Positions 24,630 to 32,288 of a DNA stretch of 37,944 nucleotides are shown here, in pieces. The position numbers and the translations under genes are program-made. The stretch comes from Bacteroidaceae bacterium (GTDB lineage: Bacteria; Bacteroidota; Bacteroidia; Bacteroidales; Bacteroidaceae), in assembly GCA_017483665.1 (NCBI GenBank), contig JAFUVM010000028.1, forward strand, positions 1 through 37,944, in the 5' to 3' direction. The first letter of the stretch is position 1. Every line of letters begins with the position of its first letter. Below the pieces are notes generated by a model. The model worked only from the letters and a program-made list of their open reading frames with translations, had not been told where the DNA came from and did no database searches.

Positions 24630-24909
24630 TCTTCCAGTCCCGCAAAGAGCTGTTATTAGATGGAGGAAGCGTGGAACTGTATCCACATCTCTACTCTGAG
24701 GTCCTAGGAAAACCCTGTACAAGAGATATGGCTGGTAGTCCACGCTTACGCATGGAAGCCATCATGTCCTCTTGCTGTACTTGAAATTTCCTAGGTTCCA
24801 GAGTGCAAGACGAGCATAACGCTTCGTTTTTTTCCCGAGAAGGTTTGAAGGGAGAGCCTCCGCTGAAGCTATTCCTCTCCTGTCCGGAGAGCTTTTTCAT
24901 TCCCTTTTC
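24630..24909 (-). ncRNA. Candidate structured RNA (alternatively a 69-aa small gene)
   Basis: A promoter on the minus strand points here. Nested helices form one long hairpin: 24693-24698 with 24799-24804, 24703-24711 with 24787-24795, 24717-24725 with 24769-24780 (three-base bulge), 24728-24733 with 24757-24762, and 24739-24745 with 24750-24756, closed by a GUAA tetraloop of the GNRA class. A second stem-loop (CTCTCC/GGAGAG) lies near the 5' end, and GCTCTT/AAGAGC pairs near 24630-24652. A 69-codon frame (24691-24900, ATG start) crosses the fold; it has no recognisable domain. The RNA ends just before the FISUMP gene on the same strand, so it could be an independent RNA or a leader. I do not recognise the family. 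Confidence 0.5.
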
Positions 24910-24914
24910 GTTTG

Positions 24915-24945
24915 CAAAGTTAGTGATTTATTTCATTCAAGCAAA
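24915..24945 (-). promoter_or_regulatory. Promoter TTTG-N19-TAACTTTG
   Basis: On the minus strand TTTG (24942-24945) and TAACTTTG (24915-24922) are 19 bp apart, a good Bacteroidetes promoter. It would start RNA near 24909, for the structured region and possibly the FISUMP gene beyond. Confidence 0.72.
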
Positions 24946-24997
24946 GGAAATGACGAGAAAATGTTTTGTGCGATAGATGTATTTATGAATTATTTCG

Positions 24998-25005
24998 TAT
25001 CTTTG
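24998..25005 (+). promoter_or_regulatory. -7 box TATCTTTG before the polyene cluster
   Basis: TATCTTTG lies 63 nt before the methyltransferase ATG and is the best candidate promoter for the first half of the cluster. A properly spaced -33 TTTG is not seen. Confidence 0.5.
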
Positions 25006-25068
25006 CATAAGAAATGAGACATACAGAGAAGAAGATACATATTAACTTACCATACATATTCAAAACGT

Positions 25069-26184
25069 ATGAACCTCTTCCCTGACACAAAGAAAAGGTA
25101 CACGACGGAGCAGCTATCGACGAGAGAGGCACAGCGACAGGCGGAGTTCATTGCATGGGGACCTATCGTATTCCAGGCAACGAGACTGATGCTTAAGTTC
25201 GGCATTCTCGACATGCTGCGCGACAGCGACAAGGGGCTCACAGAGAAAGAGATTGCTGCGGGAACAGGACTTTCCCTCTACGCCGTCAAGTGCCTGCTGG
25301 AGGCTTCACTCTCGATTGGCACAGTCCTCATCAACACGGAGACAGACCGCTACACAATCTCCAAGACTGGCTGGTTCGTCCTGAACGACCCGGCCACGAG
25401 AGTGAACATCGACTTCAACCACGACGTCAACTACATCGGGCTGTTCCATCTGGAGGAGGCATTCAGGGAGGGCCGTCCGGCGGGGCTGAGACATTTCGGC
25501 AACTGGCCGACGATCTACGAGGGACTCTCCAGCCTGCCCCGGCAAGCACAGGAGAGCTGGCTGAACTTCGACCACTTCTACAGCGACGCGTCCTTCCCGG
25601 AGGCACTTCAGATTGTCTTCGGGCAACACCATGTGCGCTCGCTCTACGACGTGGGCGGCAACACGGGCAGATGGGCGCTGCAGTGTGTCAGCTACGACGA
25701 TGAGGTGGAAGTGACCGTGCTCGACTTGCCGCAACAGATAGAGATGATGAACGGCTGCATAGCAGACAAGCCCGGAGCCGAACGCATCAAAGGCTACGGC
25801 ATCAATCTGCTCGATGCAAAAGCTCCATTCCCAAGGCGCGAAGGGGGACTCGATGCCATCTGGATGTCGCAATTCCTCGACTGCTTCTGCGAAGAAGAGA
25901 TTGTCAGCATCCTGAGCCGCGCACGGGAAACAATGGATGCCGGCACGCGCCTGTTCATCATGGAAACATTCTGGGACCGCCAGCGCTTCGAGCCTGCTGC
26001 CTTCTGTCTCACAATGACCAGCCTCTACTTCACGGCAATGGCAAACGGCAACAGCAAGATGTACCATTCCGACGACATGCGGCGACTCGTGGAAGAAGCA
26101 GGGTTGGAAATCGAAGCCATCCACGACGGACTGGGACTCGGACACAGCATCATGGTGTGCAGGAGATTGGGGATTAAGGATTAG
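25069..26184 (+). CDS. SAM-dependent O-methyltransferase of the polyene cluster
   Basis: 371 residues. The N-terminal ~100 residues form a winged-helix dimerisation-like region (FQATRLMLKFGILDML, LTEKEIAAGTGLSLYAVKCLLEA). SAM motif I is SLYDVGGNTGRWAL near residue 194. DAIWMSQFLDCFCEEEIVSIL and RLFIMETFWDR follow the O-methyltransferase fold, and the end has a short histidine-rich GLGLGHS. Aryl polyene clusters often contain a methyltransferase acting on the aryl head group; the exact target is inferred. The final codons and the TAG stop are made of the GGGATTAAGGATTAG repeat, so the C-terminus may be repeat-derived. Confidence 0.82.
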   Translation: MNLFPDTKKRYTTEQLSTREAQRQAEFIAWGPIVFQATRLMLKFGILDMLRDSDKGLTEKEIAAGTGLSLYAVKCLLEASLSIGTVLINTETDRYTISKTGWFVLNDPATRVNIDFNHDVNYIGLFHLEEAFREGRPAGLRHFGNWPTIYEGLSSLPRQAQESWLNFDHFYSDASFPEALQIVFGQHHVRSLYDVGGNTGRWALQCVSYDDEVEVTVLDLPQQIEMMNGCIADKPGAERIKGYGINLLDAKAPFPRREGGLDAIWMSQFLDCFCEEEIVSILSRARETMDAGTRLFIMETFWDRQRFEPAAFCLTMTSLYFTAMANGNSKMYHSDDMRRLVEEAGLEIEAIHDGLGLGHSIMVCRRLGIKD

Positions 26185-26233
26185 GGAATAGGGAATAGGG
26201 AATAGAGATTAGAGATTAAAGATTAAAGTATAG
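26168..26233. repeat. GGATTAGGGAATAG repeat tract
   Basis: Degenerate GGATTAAGG, TAGGGAATA and AGAGATTA units begin inside the last codons of the methyltransferase gene and fill the gap to the acyltransferase start at 26240. Same family as 9694-9778. Confidence 0.78.
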
Positions 26234-26239
26234 GGAGAG

Positions 26240-27223
26240 ATGACAAGACAAGAGTGGGCAGGAACAACCTACGGCAACGAATGGATGCACAGGTGGCTCA
26301 TTCGCTTGCTGCAGCACATTGACACGCGGGTGATGTACGCTTTCGTGGCTCTCTTCGTCATCCCCGTCTGCCTGATACTTAATCCAAGCCGGGGCATCAT
26401 CTACCGCTACTTCCGCCAGCGCATCGGGTATGGCCGGATGAAGTCCGCCTGGAAGACCTACGTCAACCATTGTCTCTTCGGTCAGGTCGTTATCGACAAG
26501 TTCGCGATGTACGCCGGCAAGAAGTTCAACATCCAGATAGAAGGGAACGAAAGGTTCACCGAACTCACGAAGCAGAAGGAAGGCTTCATGCTGCTGAGCG
26601 CACACATCGGCAACTACGAGATAGCGGGCTACACGCTCGTCAGCAAGGAGAAGCGGATCAAGGCCCTTGTCTTCGCAGGAGAGAAAGCTTCCGTCAAGAG
26701 GAACCGCAGCAAGATGTTTGCCGAGACGAACACCGACATGATTGCCATCCAGCCCGACATGAGCCACCTCTTCGAGATAGACAAGGCCCTGACCGACGGC
26801 GAGATAGTCAGCATGTCAGCCGACCGCATCAACGGCTCGCCGAAGTTCATCGAGCATGACTTCCTGGGGACATCGCAGGTAGAGCACACCAGCGATGCAC
26901 AGAGCCACGGCGCAAAGGCAAAGTTCCCCCTCGGACCTTTCGCCATTGCCACAGCGCGTTCGGTCAACATCCTGGCTGTCAACGTCATGAAGTCCTCGCT
27001 CCGGGGCTACAAGATTTACGTCACACCGCTCCGTTACGACAAGTCTGCTCCCCGACAAGAACAGATAAGGCAGCTCTCCGACGCCTACGTGAGCGAGCTG
27101 GAGAGGCTGGTCCGCAGGTATCCGACGCAATGGTACAACTACTTTGACTTCTGGGACGAGAGTCCGAAGCATAGTGACGAGAGAACGAAGTTAAGTGCCG
27201 AGAGCCAGAGAAAACATGATTAA
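26240..27223 (+). CDS. LpxL/HtrB-type acyltransferase of the polyene cluster
   Basis: 327 residues. One N-terminal membrane segment (VMYAFVALFVIPVCLIL, ~33-50) precedes the acyltransferase domain. LLSAHIGNYEIAGY has the catalytic His122-x4-Glu127. ADRINGSPKFIEHDFLG and AKFPLGPFAIATARS are the later lauroyl-acyltransferase blocks. About 15 residues (TSQVEHTSDAQSHGA) between DFLG and KAKFPLG look inserted relative to the family pattern. It probably transfers the polyene or a fatty acyl group to a lipid. It overlaps the ketosynthase start by 8 nt. Confidence 0.86.
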   Translation: MTRQEWAGTTYGNEWMHRWLIRLLQHIDTRVMYAFVALFVIPVCLILNPSRGIIYRYFRQRIGYGRMKSAWKTYVNHCLFGQVVIDKFAMYAGKKFNIQIEGNERFTELTKQKEGFMLLSAHIGNYEIAGYTLVSKEKRIKALVFAGEKASVKRNRSKMFAETNTDMIAIQPDMSHLFEIDKALTDGEIVSMSADRINGSPKFIEHDFLGTSQVEHTSDAQSHGAKAKFPLGPFAIATARSVNILAVNVMKSSLRGYKIYVTPLRYDKSAPRQEQIRQLSDAYVSELERLVRRYPTQWYNYFDFWDESPKHSDERTKLSAESQRKHD

Positions 27224-28913
27224 CGTATTGTCCACCAACATAACATCTCCCTTGGGACTAACCACGGAGCAGAACTACCGGGCAGTCCTGTCGGGAGCCT
27301 CTGCCCTGAGGCGCTACGGACCAAAGGCTGGCGAGGACCGAGGTCCGTGGGGCACTACGGAGCCGTTCGCAGCGTCTCTGTTCAGCGAAGCGCAGAGGGC
27401 TGAGTTTGTCATCGACGGACACACGTTCTTCGAAGCCCTTGCCATCCGTTCCGTCCGGGAGGCTCTTTCGCACACGAAGCTGGACATCTCTTCCCCGAGG
27501 GTCGTACTTATCCTGAGCACGACGAAGGGAAACATCGGGCAACCTGTCCGCTACTATCCCTCGGAGGCAGCAACGGAGATAGCGAAAACCCTTGGCGTGA
27601 CGACGACACCCATCGTCGTCTGCAACGCCTGCGTCTCGGGGCTGTCGGCACAACTGCTCGCCGACCGTCTGCTCTCGCAGGGCATCTACGACTATGCCAT
27701 CGTAGTGGGAGCAGAGGTGCAGGGGCTGTTCATCGTCTCGGGATTCCAGGCTCTGAAAGCCGTTTCCGAAGACCCTTGCCGACCGTTCGACATGGAGCGG
27801 AACGGTCTCAACCCCGGCGAGGCAGCCGCCACCATCGTCTTTGCAAAGACTGCCGACGGGCAGGGATGGTGGCTTGCGGACGGAGCAGCTCAGGGCGACG
27901 CCTACCACATCGTGTCGCCTTCGCCCGGGGCCGAGGGCCTGACCGCAGCCATCGAAGCTGTAATGAAAGGGCGTGACAAAGGGCAACTCGGGGCGGTCTG
28001 CGTACACGGAACAGCCACGCTCTACAACGACCAAATGGAGTCGAAAGCCATACAGAAGGCCGGACTCACGGACGTGCCGCTGTCTGCCCTCAAGGGGAAC
28101 TACGGGCATACGATGGGAGCGGCCGGCGTGCTGGAAACCATCCTGAGCATGCGGGCCGCAGACGCCGGGACAGTCCTGCCGACGAAGGGTTTCACGGAGC
28201 TGGGCGTCAGGGGGAAAGTCAGCATCTCAGACGCGCCACAGCTGACCGACAAGACAGCCTTCCTGAAGATTATGTCGGGCTTCGGCGGCTGCAACGTAGC
28301 GGCATTGTACCAGAAGCAGGCAGTCCCCCCGACTCCCTTTAGGGGGAGCACTCGCCCGTGGACAAAGGTTCGTACCGTCAAACTCTGCTCCAAGGACGGG
28401 CAGACGCTGACCGACATCTACCGGCAGGAGATTGGCAACTACCCCAAGTTTCACAAGATGGACATCCTCTCGCGCCTTGCTTTCGTGGTGGCTGAACGGC
28501 TCCTGAAAGCCTCGTCGCAGGAAGCGGAAACCGGCGAAGGGCAGGGTTCGGAGGTTGACGTCATACTCTTCAACCACTCGTCCTCCGTCGTGGCCGACCG
28601 CCAATACCTTGCCACCATCTGCGAAGACGCGGAGTCCTTCATTCCGCTCAGTCGCGAGCGGTTCTTCCCCAGCCCCGCCGCCTTCGTCTACACCCTGCCG
28701 AACATCGCGGCGAGCGAGGTTGCGATACGCCATCACCTGCACGGCGAGACGTCTTTCTACATCCTTCCCGAGCGAGACGAGGCTTTGATGCAGCAGATAC
28801 TGGAAGCCACGCTCGCCAAGACAAACATGCGGACTGCCATCAGCGGCTGGGTGGATGCCGAGAGCGAAACGAACTACGAATGCGAACTATCAATATACAA
28901 AACAACATCATAA
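27216..28913 (+). CDS. Beta-ketoacyl synthase 1 with C-terminal CLF-like domain
   Basis: 565 residues from the ATG at 27216. The catalytic triad is complete: Cys139 (CNACVSGLS), His264 (VHGTATLYND) and His298 (KGNYGHTMGAAG). The FabF-like fold ends near residue 365 (IMSGFGGCNVAALY). The last ~170 residues (LSRLAFVVAERLLK, VILFNHSSSVVADRQ, SPAAFVYTLPNIAASE) resemble the short ketosynthase-like domain I know as chain-length-factor type (PF13723-like, not searched). A half palindrome (28324-28350) encodes VPPTPFRGS at the domain junction. It probably extends the polyene. ACP follows after 6 nt. Confidence 0.85.
   Translation: MINVLSTNITSPLGLTTEQNYRAVLSGASALRRYGPKAGEDRGPWGTTEPFAASLFSEAQRAEFVIDGHTFFEALAIRSVREALSHTKLDISSPRVVLILSTTKGNIGQPVRYYPSEAATEIAKTLGVTTTPIVVCNACVSGLSAQLLADRLLSQGIYDYAIVVGAEVQGLFIVSGFQALKAVSEDPCRPFDMERNGLNPGEAAATIVFAKTADGQGWWLADGAAQGDAYHIVSPSPGAEGLTAAIEAVMKGRDKGQLGAVCVHGTATLYNDQMESKAIQKAGLTDVPLSALKGNYGHTMGAAGVLETILSMRAADAGTVLPTKGFTELGVRGKVSISDAPQLTDKTAFLKIMSGFGGCNVAALYQKQAVPPTPFRGSTRPWTKVRTVKLCSKDGQTLTDIYRQEIGNYPKFHKMDILSRLAFVVAERLLKASSQEAETGEGQGSEVDVILFNHSSSVVADRQYLATICEDAESFIPLSRERFFPSPAAFVYTLPNIAASEVAIRHHLHGETSFYILPERDEALMQQILEATLAKTNMRTAISGWVDAESETNYECELSIYKTTS
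28324..28350. repeat. Half C/G palindrome element inside ketosynthase 1
   Basis: CCCCCCGACTCCCTTTAGGG, then GGAG, matches one arm of the element at 36696-36802. No partner arm is nearby. It is in frame and sits between the two domains. Confidence 0.7.
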
Positions 28914-28919
28914 TACGAT

Positions 28920-29180
28920 ATGGAACAACTCATTAAGGACCTCAAGCTGCAGATTAAGGAAGTCCTCAACCTGGAGGAGCTTTCCCTGGAAGACTTCGAC
29001 ACAGATGCACCTCTCTTCGGCGACGAAGGCATCGGCCTCGATTCTATCGACGTGCTGGAAATCATCGTGCTCTTAGAGAAAGAGTATGGCATACGCCTTG
29101 CCAACCCGAAAGAGGGAAAAGCCATCTTCAAGAGCGTGAGGACCATAGCTGAATACGTGCAACAGAACAGGAAGAAGTAA
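28920..29180 (+). CDS. Acyl carrier protein 1 of the polyene cluster
   Basis: 86 residues. GLDSIDVLEIIVLLEKEYG carries the phosphopantetheine serine, Ser42. The N-terminal helix and LFGDEGIGLDS region match FabF-partner carrier proteins of type II polyketide systems. Its position between two ketosynthases suggests that it carries the growing chain. Confidence 0.92.
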   Translation: MEQLIKDLKLQIKEVLNLEELSLEDFDTDAPLFGDEGIGLDSIDVLEIIVLLEKEYGIRLANPKEGKAIFKSVRTIAEYVQQNRKK

Positions 29181-29186
29181 CAAAAG

Positions 29187-29250
29187 ACCCCCTAACCCCC
29201 TTTAGGGGGAATTAAATTGTAAATAGTAAATCATTAAATAGTAAATCAAG
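29187..29250. repeat. Intergenic C/G palindrome arm plus AAATAGTAAATCA repeats
   Basis: GACCCCCTAACCCCCTTTAG followed by GGGGAATT is an arm of the same palindrome family. Next come two AAATAGTAAATCA units. The GTG start of ketosynthase 2 (29253) follows immediately, so translation may depend on this tract. Confidence 0.7.
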
Positions 29251-29252
29251 TT

Positions 29253-31121
29253 GTGGACATCACAGTAGCAGGTTACGGCATTATCTGCGCGATAGGCAAC
29301 GACGCGACGGCAGTCCTGGCTTCCCTCAAGGCGGGGAGGACGGGGATTGGCCCCATGCGCTATCTGCAGTCGAGTCACAAGGAACTGCCCGTTGGCGAAG
29401 TGAAACTCTCCAACGCGGAAATGCTGCGGATGCTCGGACAGGACGAGTCGGCCATCGTCAGCCGCACGGCCCTGATGGGAGCCATCGCTATCCGTCAGGC
29501 CTTGCAGCATGCCCATCTGGACACAAAAGGCAAGCGCATCGTCGTCATCAACGGCACAACCGTAGGCGGAATGGACGTCACGGAACGCTTCCTCCGGCAG
29601 ATGAGAGAGGACGACGGCCTGCTGCCACTCCTGGAGAAGCACGACTGCGGCAGTTCCACACGCCAGATGGCCGACCTGGCCGGCCTGGGGGATGCCGAGG
29701 TCTGCACCGTGTCCACGGCCTGCTCGTCTGCCGTCAACGCCATCATTCTCGGGTCGGAAATGCTGAAGGCGGGCGAGGCAGACGTGGTCATCGCAGGCGG
29801 TACGGAGGCCCTGAGCCGCTTCCACCTGAACGGATTCAACTCTCTGATGATACTCGACAAAGAGCCGTGCCGACCGTTCGACAGGAACCGTGCCGGCCTG
29901 AACCTCGGCGAAGGAGCCGCTTACGTGGTGCTAACACACTCTTTAGTTAAGAGTGAAGAGTTAAGAGTGAAGAATAAAAGCAACAATTTAGAGTGCGAAG
30001 ATAACTCAGATTCTTCACTCTTCACTCTTAACTCTTCACTTTATATTTGCGGCTACGGCAACCGTTGCGACGCTTTCCACCAGACGGCTTCGTCGGAGGA
30101 CGGCGAAGGTGCCTACCTTGCCATGTGCGACGCCTTGCAGATGGCCGGGCTCCGACCGGCGGACATCCACTACATCAACGCACACGGGACGGGCACTCCC
30201 AACAACGATGCCAGCGAGAGTGCTGCCATACGGCGCGTCTTCGGGCAGAAAATTCCGCCCGTCTCCAGCACGAAAGGCTTTACGGGCCACACCACATCGG
30301 CCTGCGGAGCCATCGAGACCGTCATTTCTATCCTGGCCCTGCAACACCAGTTCCTGCCCGTCAACCTCGGTTGGAAGGAGCAGGACGAAGCGTGCATCAG
30401 GCCTTACGACAATTCAATTTTATTAAATTCAACATTCAAAGACTCTTCTTTGAAGGCAGTCCTCTGCAACTCATTCGGCTTCGGGGGCAACGACTCGGCA
30501 CTTGTAATTGGGAGCCTCCCCCGCCCTTCCCAAGAAGAGGAACAGCCGATGGAGCGCCACAGGGCCTGCACTTTGGCAGAAGCCGTCGTTACCGATACGG
30601 AGCAACTCAGCGAGCTTCGGGAGTTCGTCACGGCAGGCGAGGCCCGACGGATGTCGCGGCTCATGAAGGCAGCCACCTTGTCGTCGATGCAGGCGCTGCG
30701 GAAAGCCGGCGTGGAGTGCCCGGATGCCATCATCACAGCCACGGCCTACGGCATGCTCGAGACGAGCGCGAAGTTCCTCACCGACATGCTGGAGAACGGC
30801 GAAGAGACGCTCAGCCCTACCCTCTTCATGCAGAGCACGCACAACACGCTCAGCTCGGCCATTGCCATACGACTCAGGTGTCACGGCTACAACATGACCT
30901 ACAGCCAAGGCTCCGACTCGCTCCGATGGGCGCTTCGCGACGCCACCCGACTGATAGAGACAGGCCGCGCCCGGACCGTCCTCGTCGGTCTGCACGACGA
31001 AGCTACGCCCTCGTTCCAAGACTTCTGCCGCCGGCTGGGCAAACCTGTGCCGCCGATGCTCTTCTCACGAAGCGTCGTCCTGGGAAGAAGCACGTGTGAT
31101 GAATCGGTTTATCACGTGTGA
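29253..31121 (+). CDS. Beta-ketoacyl synthase 2 fused to a CLF-type domain, with in-frame repeat insertions
   Basis: 622 residues with a GTG start (no ATG begins this frame at the right place). Residues ~1-420 are a FabF-type ketosynthase with Cys157 (VSTACSSAV), His311 (NAHGTGTPNND) and His346 (GFTGHTTSACG). Residues ~430-610 (MSRLMKAATLSSMQALR, ITATAYGMLETSAKFL, FMQSTHNTLSSAIAIR) match the beta-ketoacyl synthase chain-length-factor type. Residues ~229-264 come from an inverted-repeat element (29938-30043), in the surface loop that normally bears an Ala/Arg/Gly helix. The last nine or so codons and the TGA stop belong to a 22-bp repeat array. The core triad is intact, so I expect activity. 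Confidence 0.83.
   Translation: MDITVAGYGIICAIGNDATAVLASLKAGRTGIGPMRYLQSSHKELPVGEVKLSNAEMLRMLGQDESAIVSRTALMGAIAIRQALQHAHLDTKGKRIVVINGTTVGGMDVTERFLRQMREDDGLLPLLEKHDCGSSTRQMADLAGLGDAEVCTVSTACSSAVNAIILGSEMLKAGEADVVIAGGTEALSRFHLNGFNSLMILDKEPCRPFDRNRAGLNLGEGAAYVVLTHSLVKSEELRVKNKSNNLECEDNSDSSLFTLNSSLYICGYGNRCDAFHQTASSEDGEGAYLAMCDALQMAGLRPADIHYINAHGTGTPNNDASESAAIRRVFGQKIPPVSSTKGFTGHTTSACGAIETVISILALQHQFLPVNLGWKEQDEACIRPYDNSILLNSTFKDSSLKAVLCNSFGFGGNDSALVIGSLPRPSQEEEQPMERHRACTLAEAVVTDTEQLSELREFVTAGEARRMSRLMKAATLSSMQALRKAGVECPDAIITATAYGMLETSAKFLTDMLENGEETLSPTLFMQSTHNTLSSAIAIRLRCHGYNMTYSQGSDSLRWALRDATRLIETGRARTVLVGLHDEATPSFQDFCRRLGKPVPPMLFSRSVVLGRSTCDESVYHV
29938..30043. repeat. In-frame inverted-repeat element (AGTGAA family) inside ketosynthase 2
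   Basis: The left arm at ~29950-29973 has AGTGAAGAGTTAAGAGTGAA and the right arm at 30011-30040 is its complement. The centre contains GATAACTCAGATTC. Arms and centre match the intergenic element at 13335-13429. It is ~106 nt but adds no stop and keeps the frame. Confidence 0.88.
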
Positions 31122-31200
31122 CGAATCGGTTTATCACGTGTGAAAAAGGCAAAGTTCACGTGTGAAGAAAGCCAAGTTCACGTGTGAAGTCCGGTTTCCA
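31091..31200. repeat. 22-bp tandem repeat with CACGTGTGA core (5 units)
   Basis: CACGTGTGA starts at 31091, 31113, 31135, 31157 and 31179, exactly 22 bp apart. Spacers are of two kinds (TGAATCGGTTTA-like in units 1-2, AAAAAGGCAAAG-like in 3-4). The second core supplies the stop codon TGA of ketosynthase 2 (31119-31121). Bases 31201-31256 hold no gene. Confidence 0.93.
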
Positions 31201-31256
31201 TTCCTGGAGGCTTTGCTGGTTAAAAACTCGTTTTTTTGCCGTACCCGCAGAACTTA

Positions 31257-31288
31257 TTTGGAAAGTACCGATATTTGTTGTATCTTTG
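31257..31288 (+). promoter_or_regulatory. Promoter TTTG-N20-TATCTTTG of the second half of the cluster
   Basis: TTTG (31257-31260) and TATCTTTG (31281-31288) have ideal spacing, 19 nt before the ATG at 31308. It starts a transcript that probably runs to the terminator at 37844. Confidence 0.85.
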
Positions 31289-31307
31289 CACACATAATTC
31301 ATTCGGT

Positions 31308-31658
31308 ATGCATCTGTTGCCTTTAGCCATCGTACAAAGCCTGTTGCTGGCCGGCGGGCAGGTCTTCCTGAAGCTTGCCCTCGGCAAGATGGAGCCTTTC
31401 GCCTGGAGCTGGGAGTTCTGGCGCTCGGCGCTCACGAACTGGCAGTTCGCTCTTTGTGGCCTCTGCTACGGCGCCGGCACCCTGCTTTGGTTCTACATCA
31501 TCAAGCATTTCCCCTTCAGCATGGCCTATCCGATGGTGTCGCTCAGCTACGTGCTGGGCATGGTGGCGGCAATCGTGGTGTTCCGCGAGGAGGTGAGCCC
31601 GACGCAATGGCTGGGCGTACTGCTCATCATGGCCGGATGTTACCTGATAGCAAAGTGA
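31308..31658 (+). CDS. EmrE-like / EamA-type small membrane protein
   Basis: 116 residues from the ATG at 31308; the longer frame begins inside the promoter. Four membrane helices: ~1-20, ~38-58, ~63-85 (PFSMAYPMVSLSYVLGMVAAIVVF) and ~95-113 (QWLGVLLIMAGCYLIAK). The pattern SxAYPxVxxSYV and the end WLGxxLIxxG are typical of the drug/metabolite transporter superfamily. In the cluster it may help move a lipid-linked intermediate; this is inference. Confidence 0.78.
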   Translation: MHLLPLAIVQSLLLAGGQVFLKLALGKMEPFAWSWEFWRSALTNWQFALCGLCYGAGTLLWFYIIKHFPFSMAYPMVSLSYVLGMVAAIVVFREEVSPTQWLGVLLIMAGCYLIAK

Positions 31659-31706
31659 GGGATGGAAGTGTGGAATTTGAAGATTAAGGACAGGAAGGAA
31701 CGGCAG

Positions 31707-32288
31707 ATGAAACGGTTGATACTCTTTTTCGGTTGTTGCCTAATGGCAATTACGCTCTCGGCTCAGACGCTGAGCGAACAGGACATCATACAGAAGATGG
31801 CGTCGGCTGCCCGGGAGACGAAGTCCATCAGTGCCGATTTCACGCAGACGCGCCACTCGAAGATGCTGAAGAAGGCGCAAGTGTCGGAGGGCAAGATGTT
31901 CTGCCGGCAGCCGGACAAGCTGCGCTGGGAGTACACGTCGCCGCGGCAGAGCGCACTCATCCTGGACGGAACAAACGCACGTCTGACGAAAGACGGAAAC
32001 GGGAACGGCGGACGGAACAAGTTTGCCGGCGAGATGGCACGCCTGATCATGAACAGCGTGGCGGGCAAGTACCTGACCGACGACAAGGCCTTCCAGGTGT
32101 CGGCCACAGCGTCGGCCACGGAATATGTGGCAACGCTTGTGCCCGTCAGAAAGGAGATGAAGCGGCTGTACACAAAGCTCGTCCTGCACTTCGACCCCGA
32201 GCAATCCGTCGTAACCCAAGTGGAACTGTACGAAAAGGACGCAAGCCACATAGCCATAGAACTGCATGACATCCAGACAGACAGATAG
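31707..32288 (+). CDS. LolA-like outer membrane lipoprotein carrier
   Basis: 193 residues from the ATG at 31707 (MKRLILFFGCCLMAITLSAQ, a signal peptide). A start at 31662 would add 15 charged residues before it and is unlikely. ISADFTQTRHSKMLKKAQVSEGKMFCRQPDKLRWEYTSP is split by loops in the LolA manner: FxQxR, then GxM, then PxKLRWEY. Aryl polyene clusters carry a LolA homologue thought to ferry the lipid product across the periplasm. The last codons and TAG stop lie in a CAGA repeat that also overlaps the next gene by 23 nt. Confidence 0.86.
   Translation: MKRLILFFGCCLMAITLSAQTLSEQDIIQKMASAARETKSISADFTQTRHSKMLKKAQVSEGKMFCRQPDKLRWEYTSPRQSALILDGTNARLTKDGNGNGGRNKFAGEMARLIMNSVAGKYLTDDKAFQVSATASATEYVATLVPVRKEMKRLYTKLVLHFDPEQSVVTQVELYEKDASHIAIELHDIQTDR

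Noticed and set aside
24691-24900. 69-aa protein-coding gene
   Set aside because: It has a start codon and upstream promoter, but the DNA folds as a long hairpin across the frame and no domain is recognisable. I list the region as a candidate RNA with the gene as alternative.
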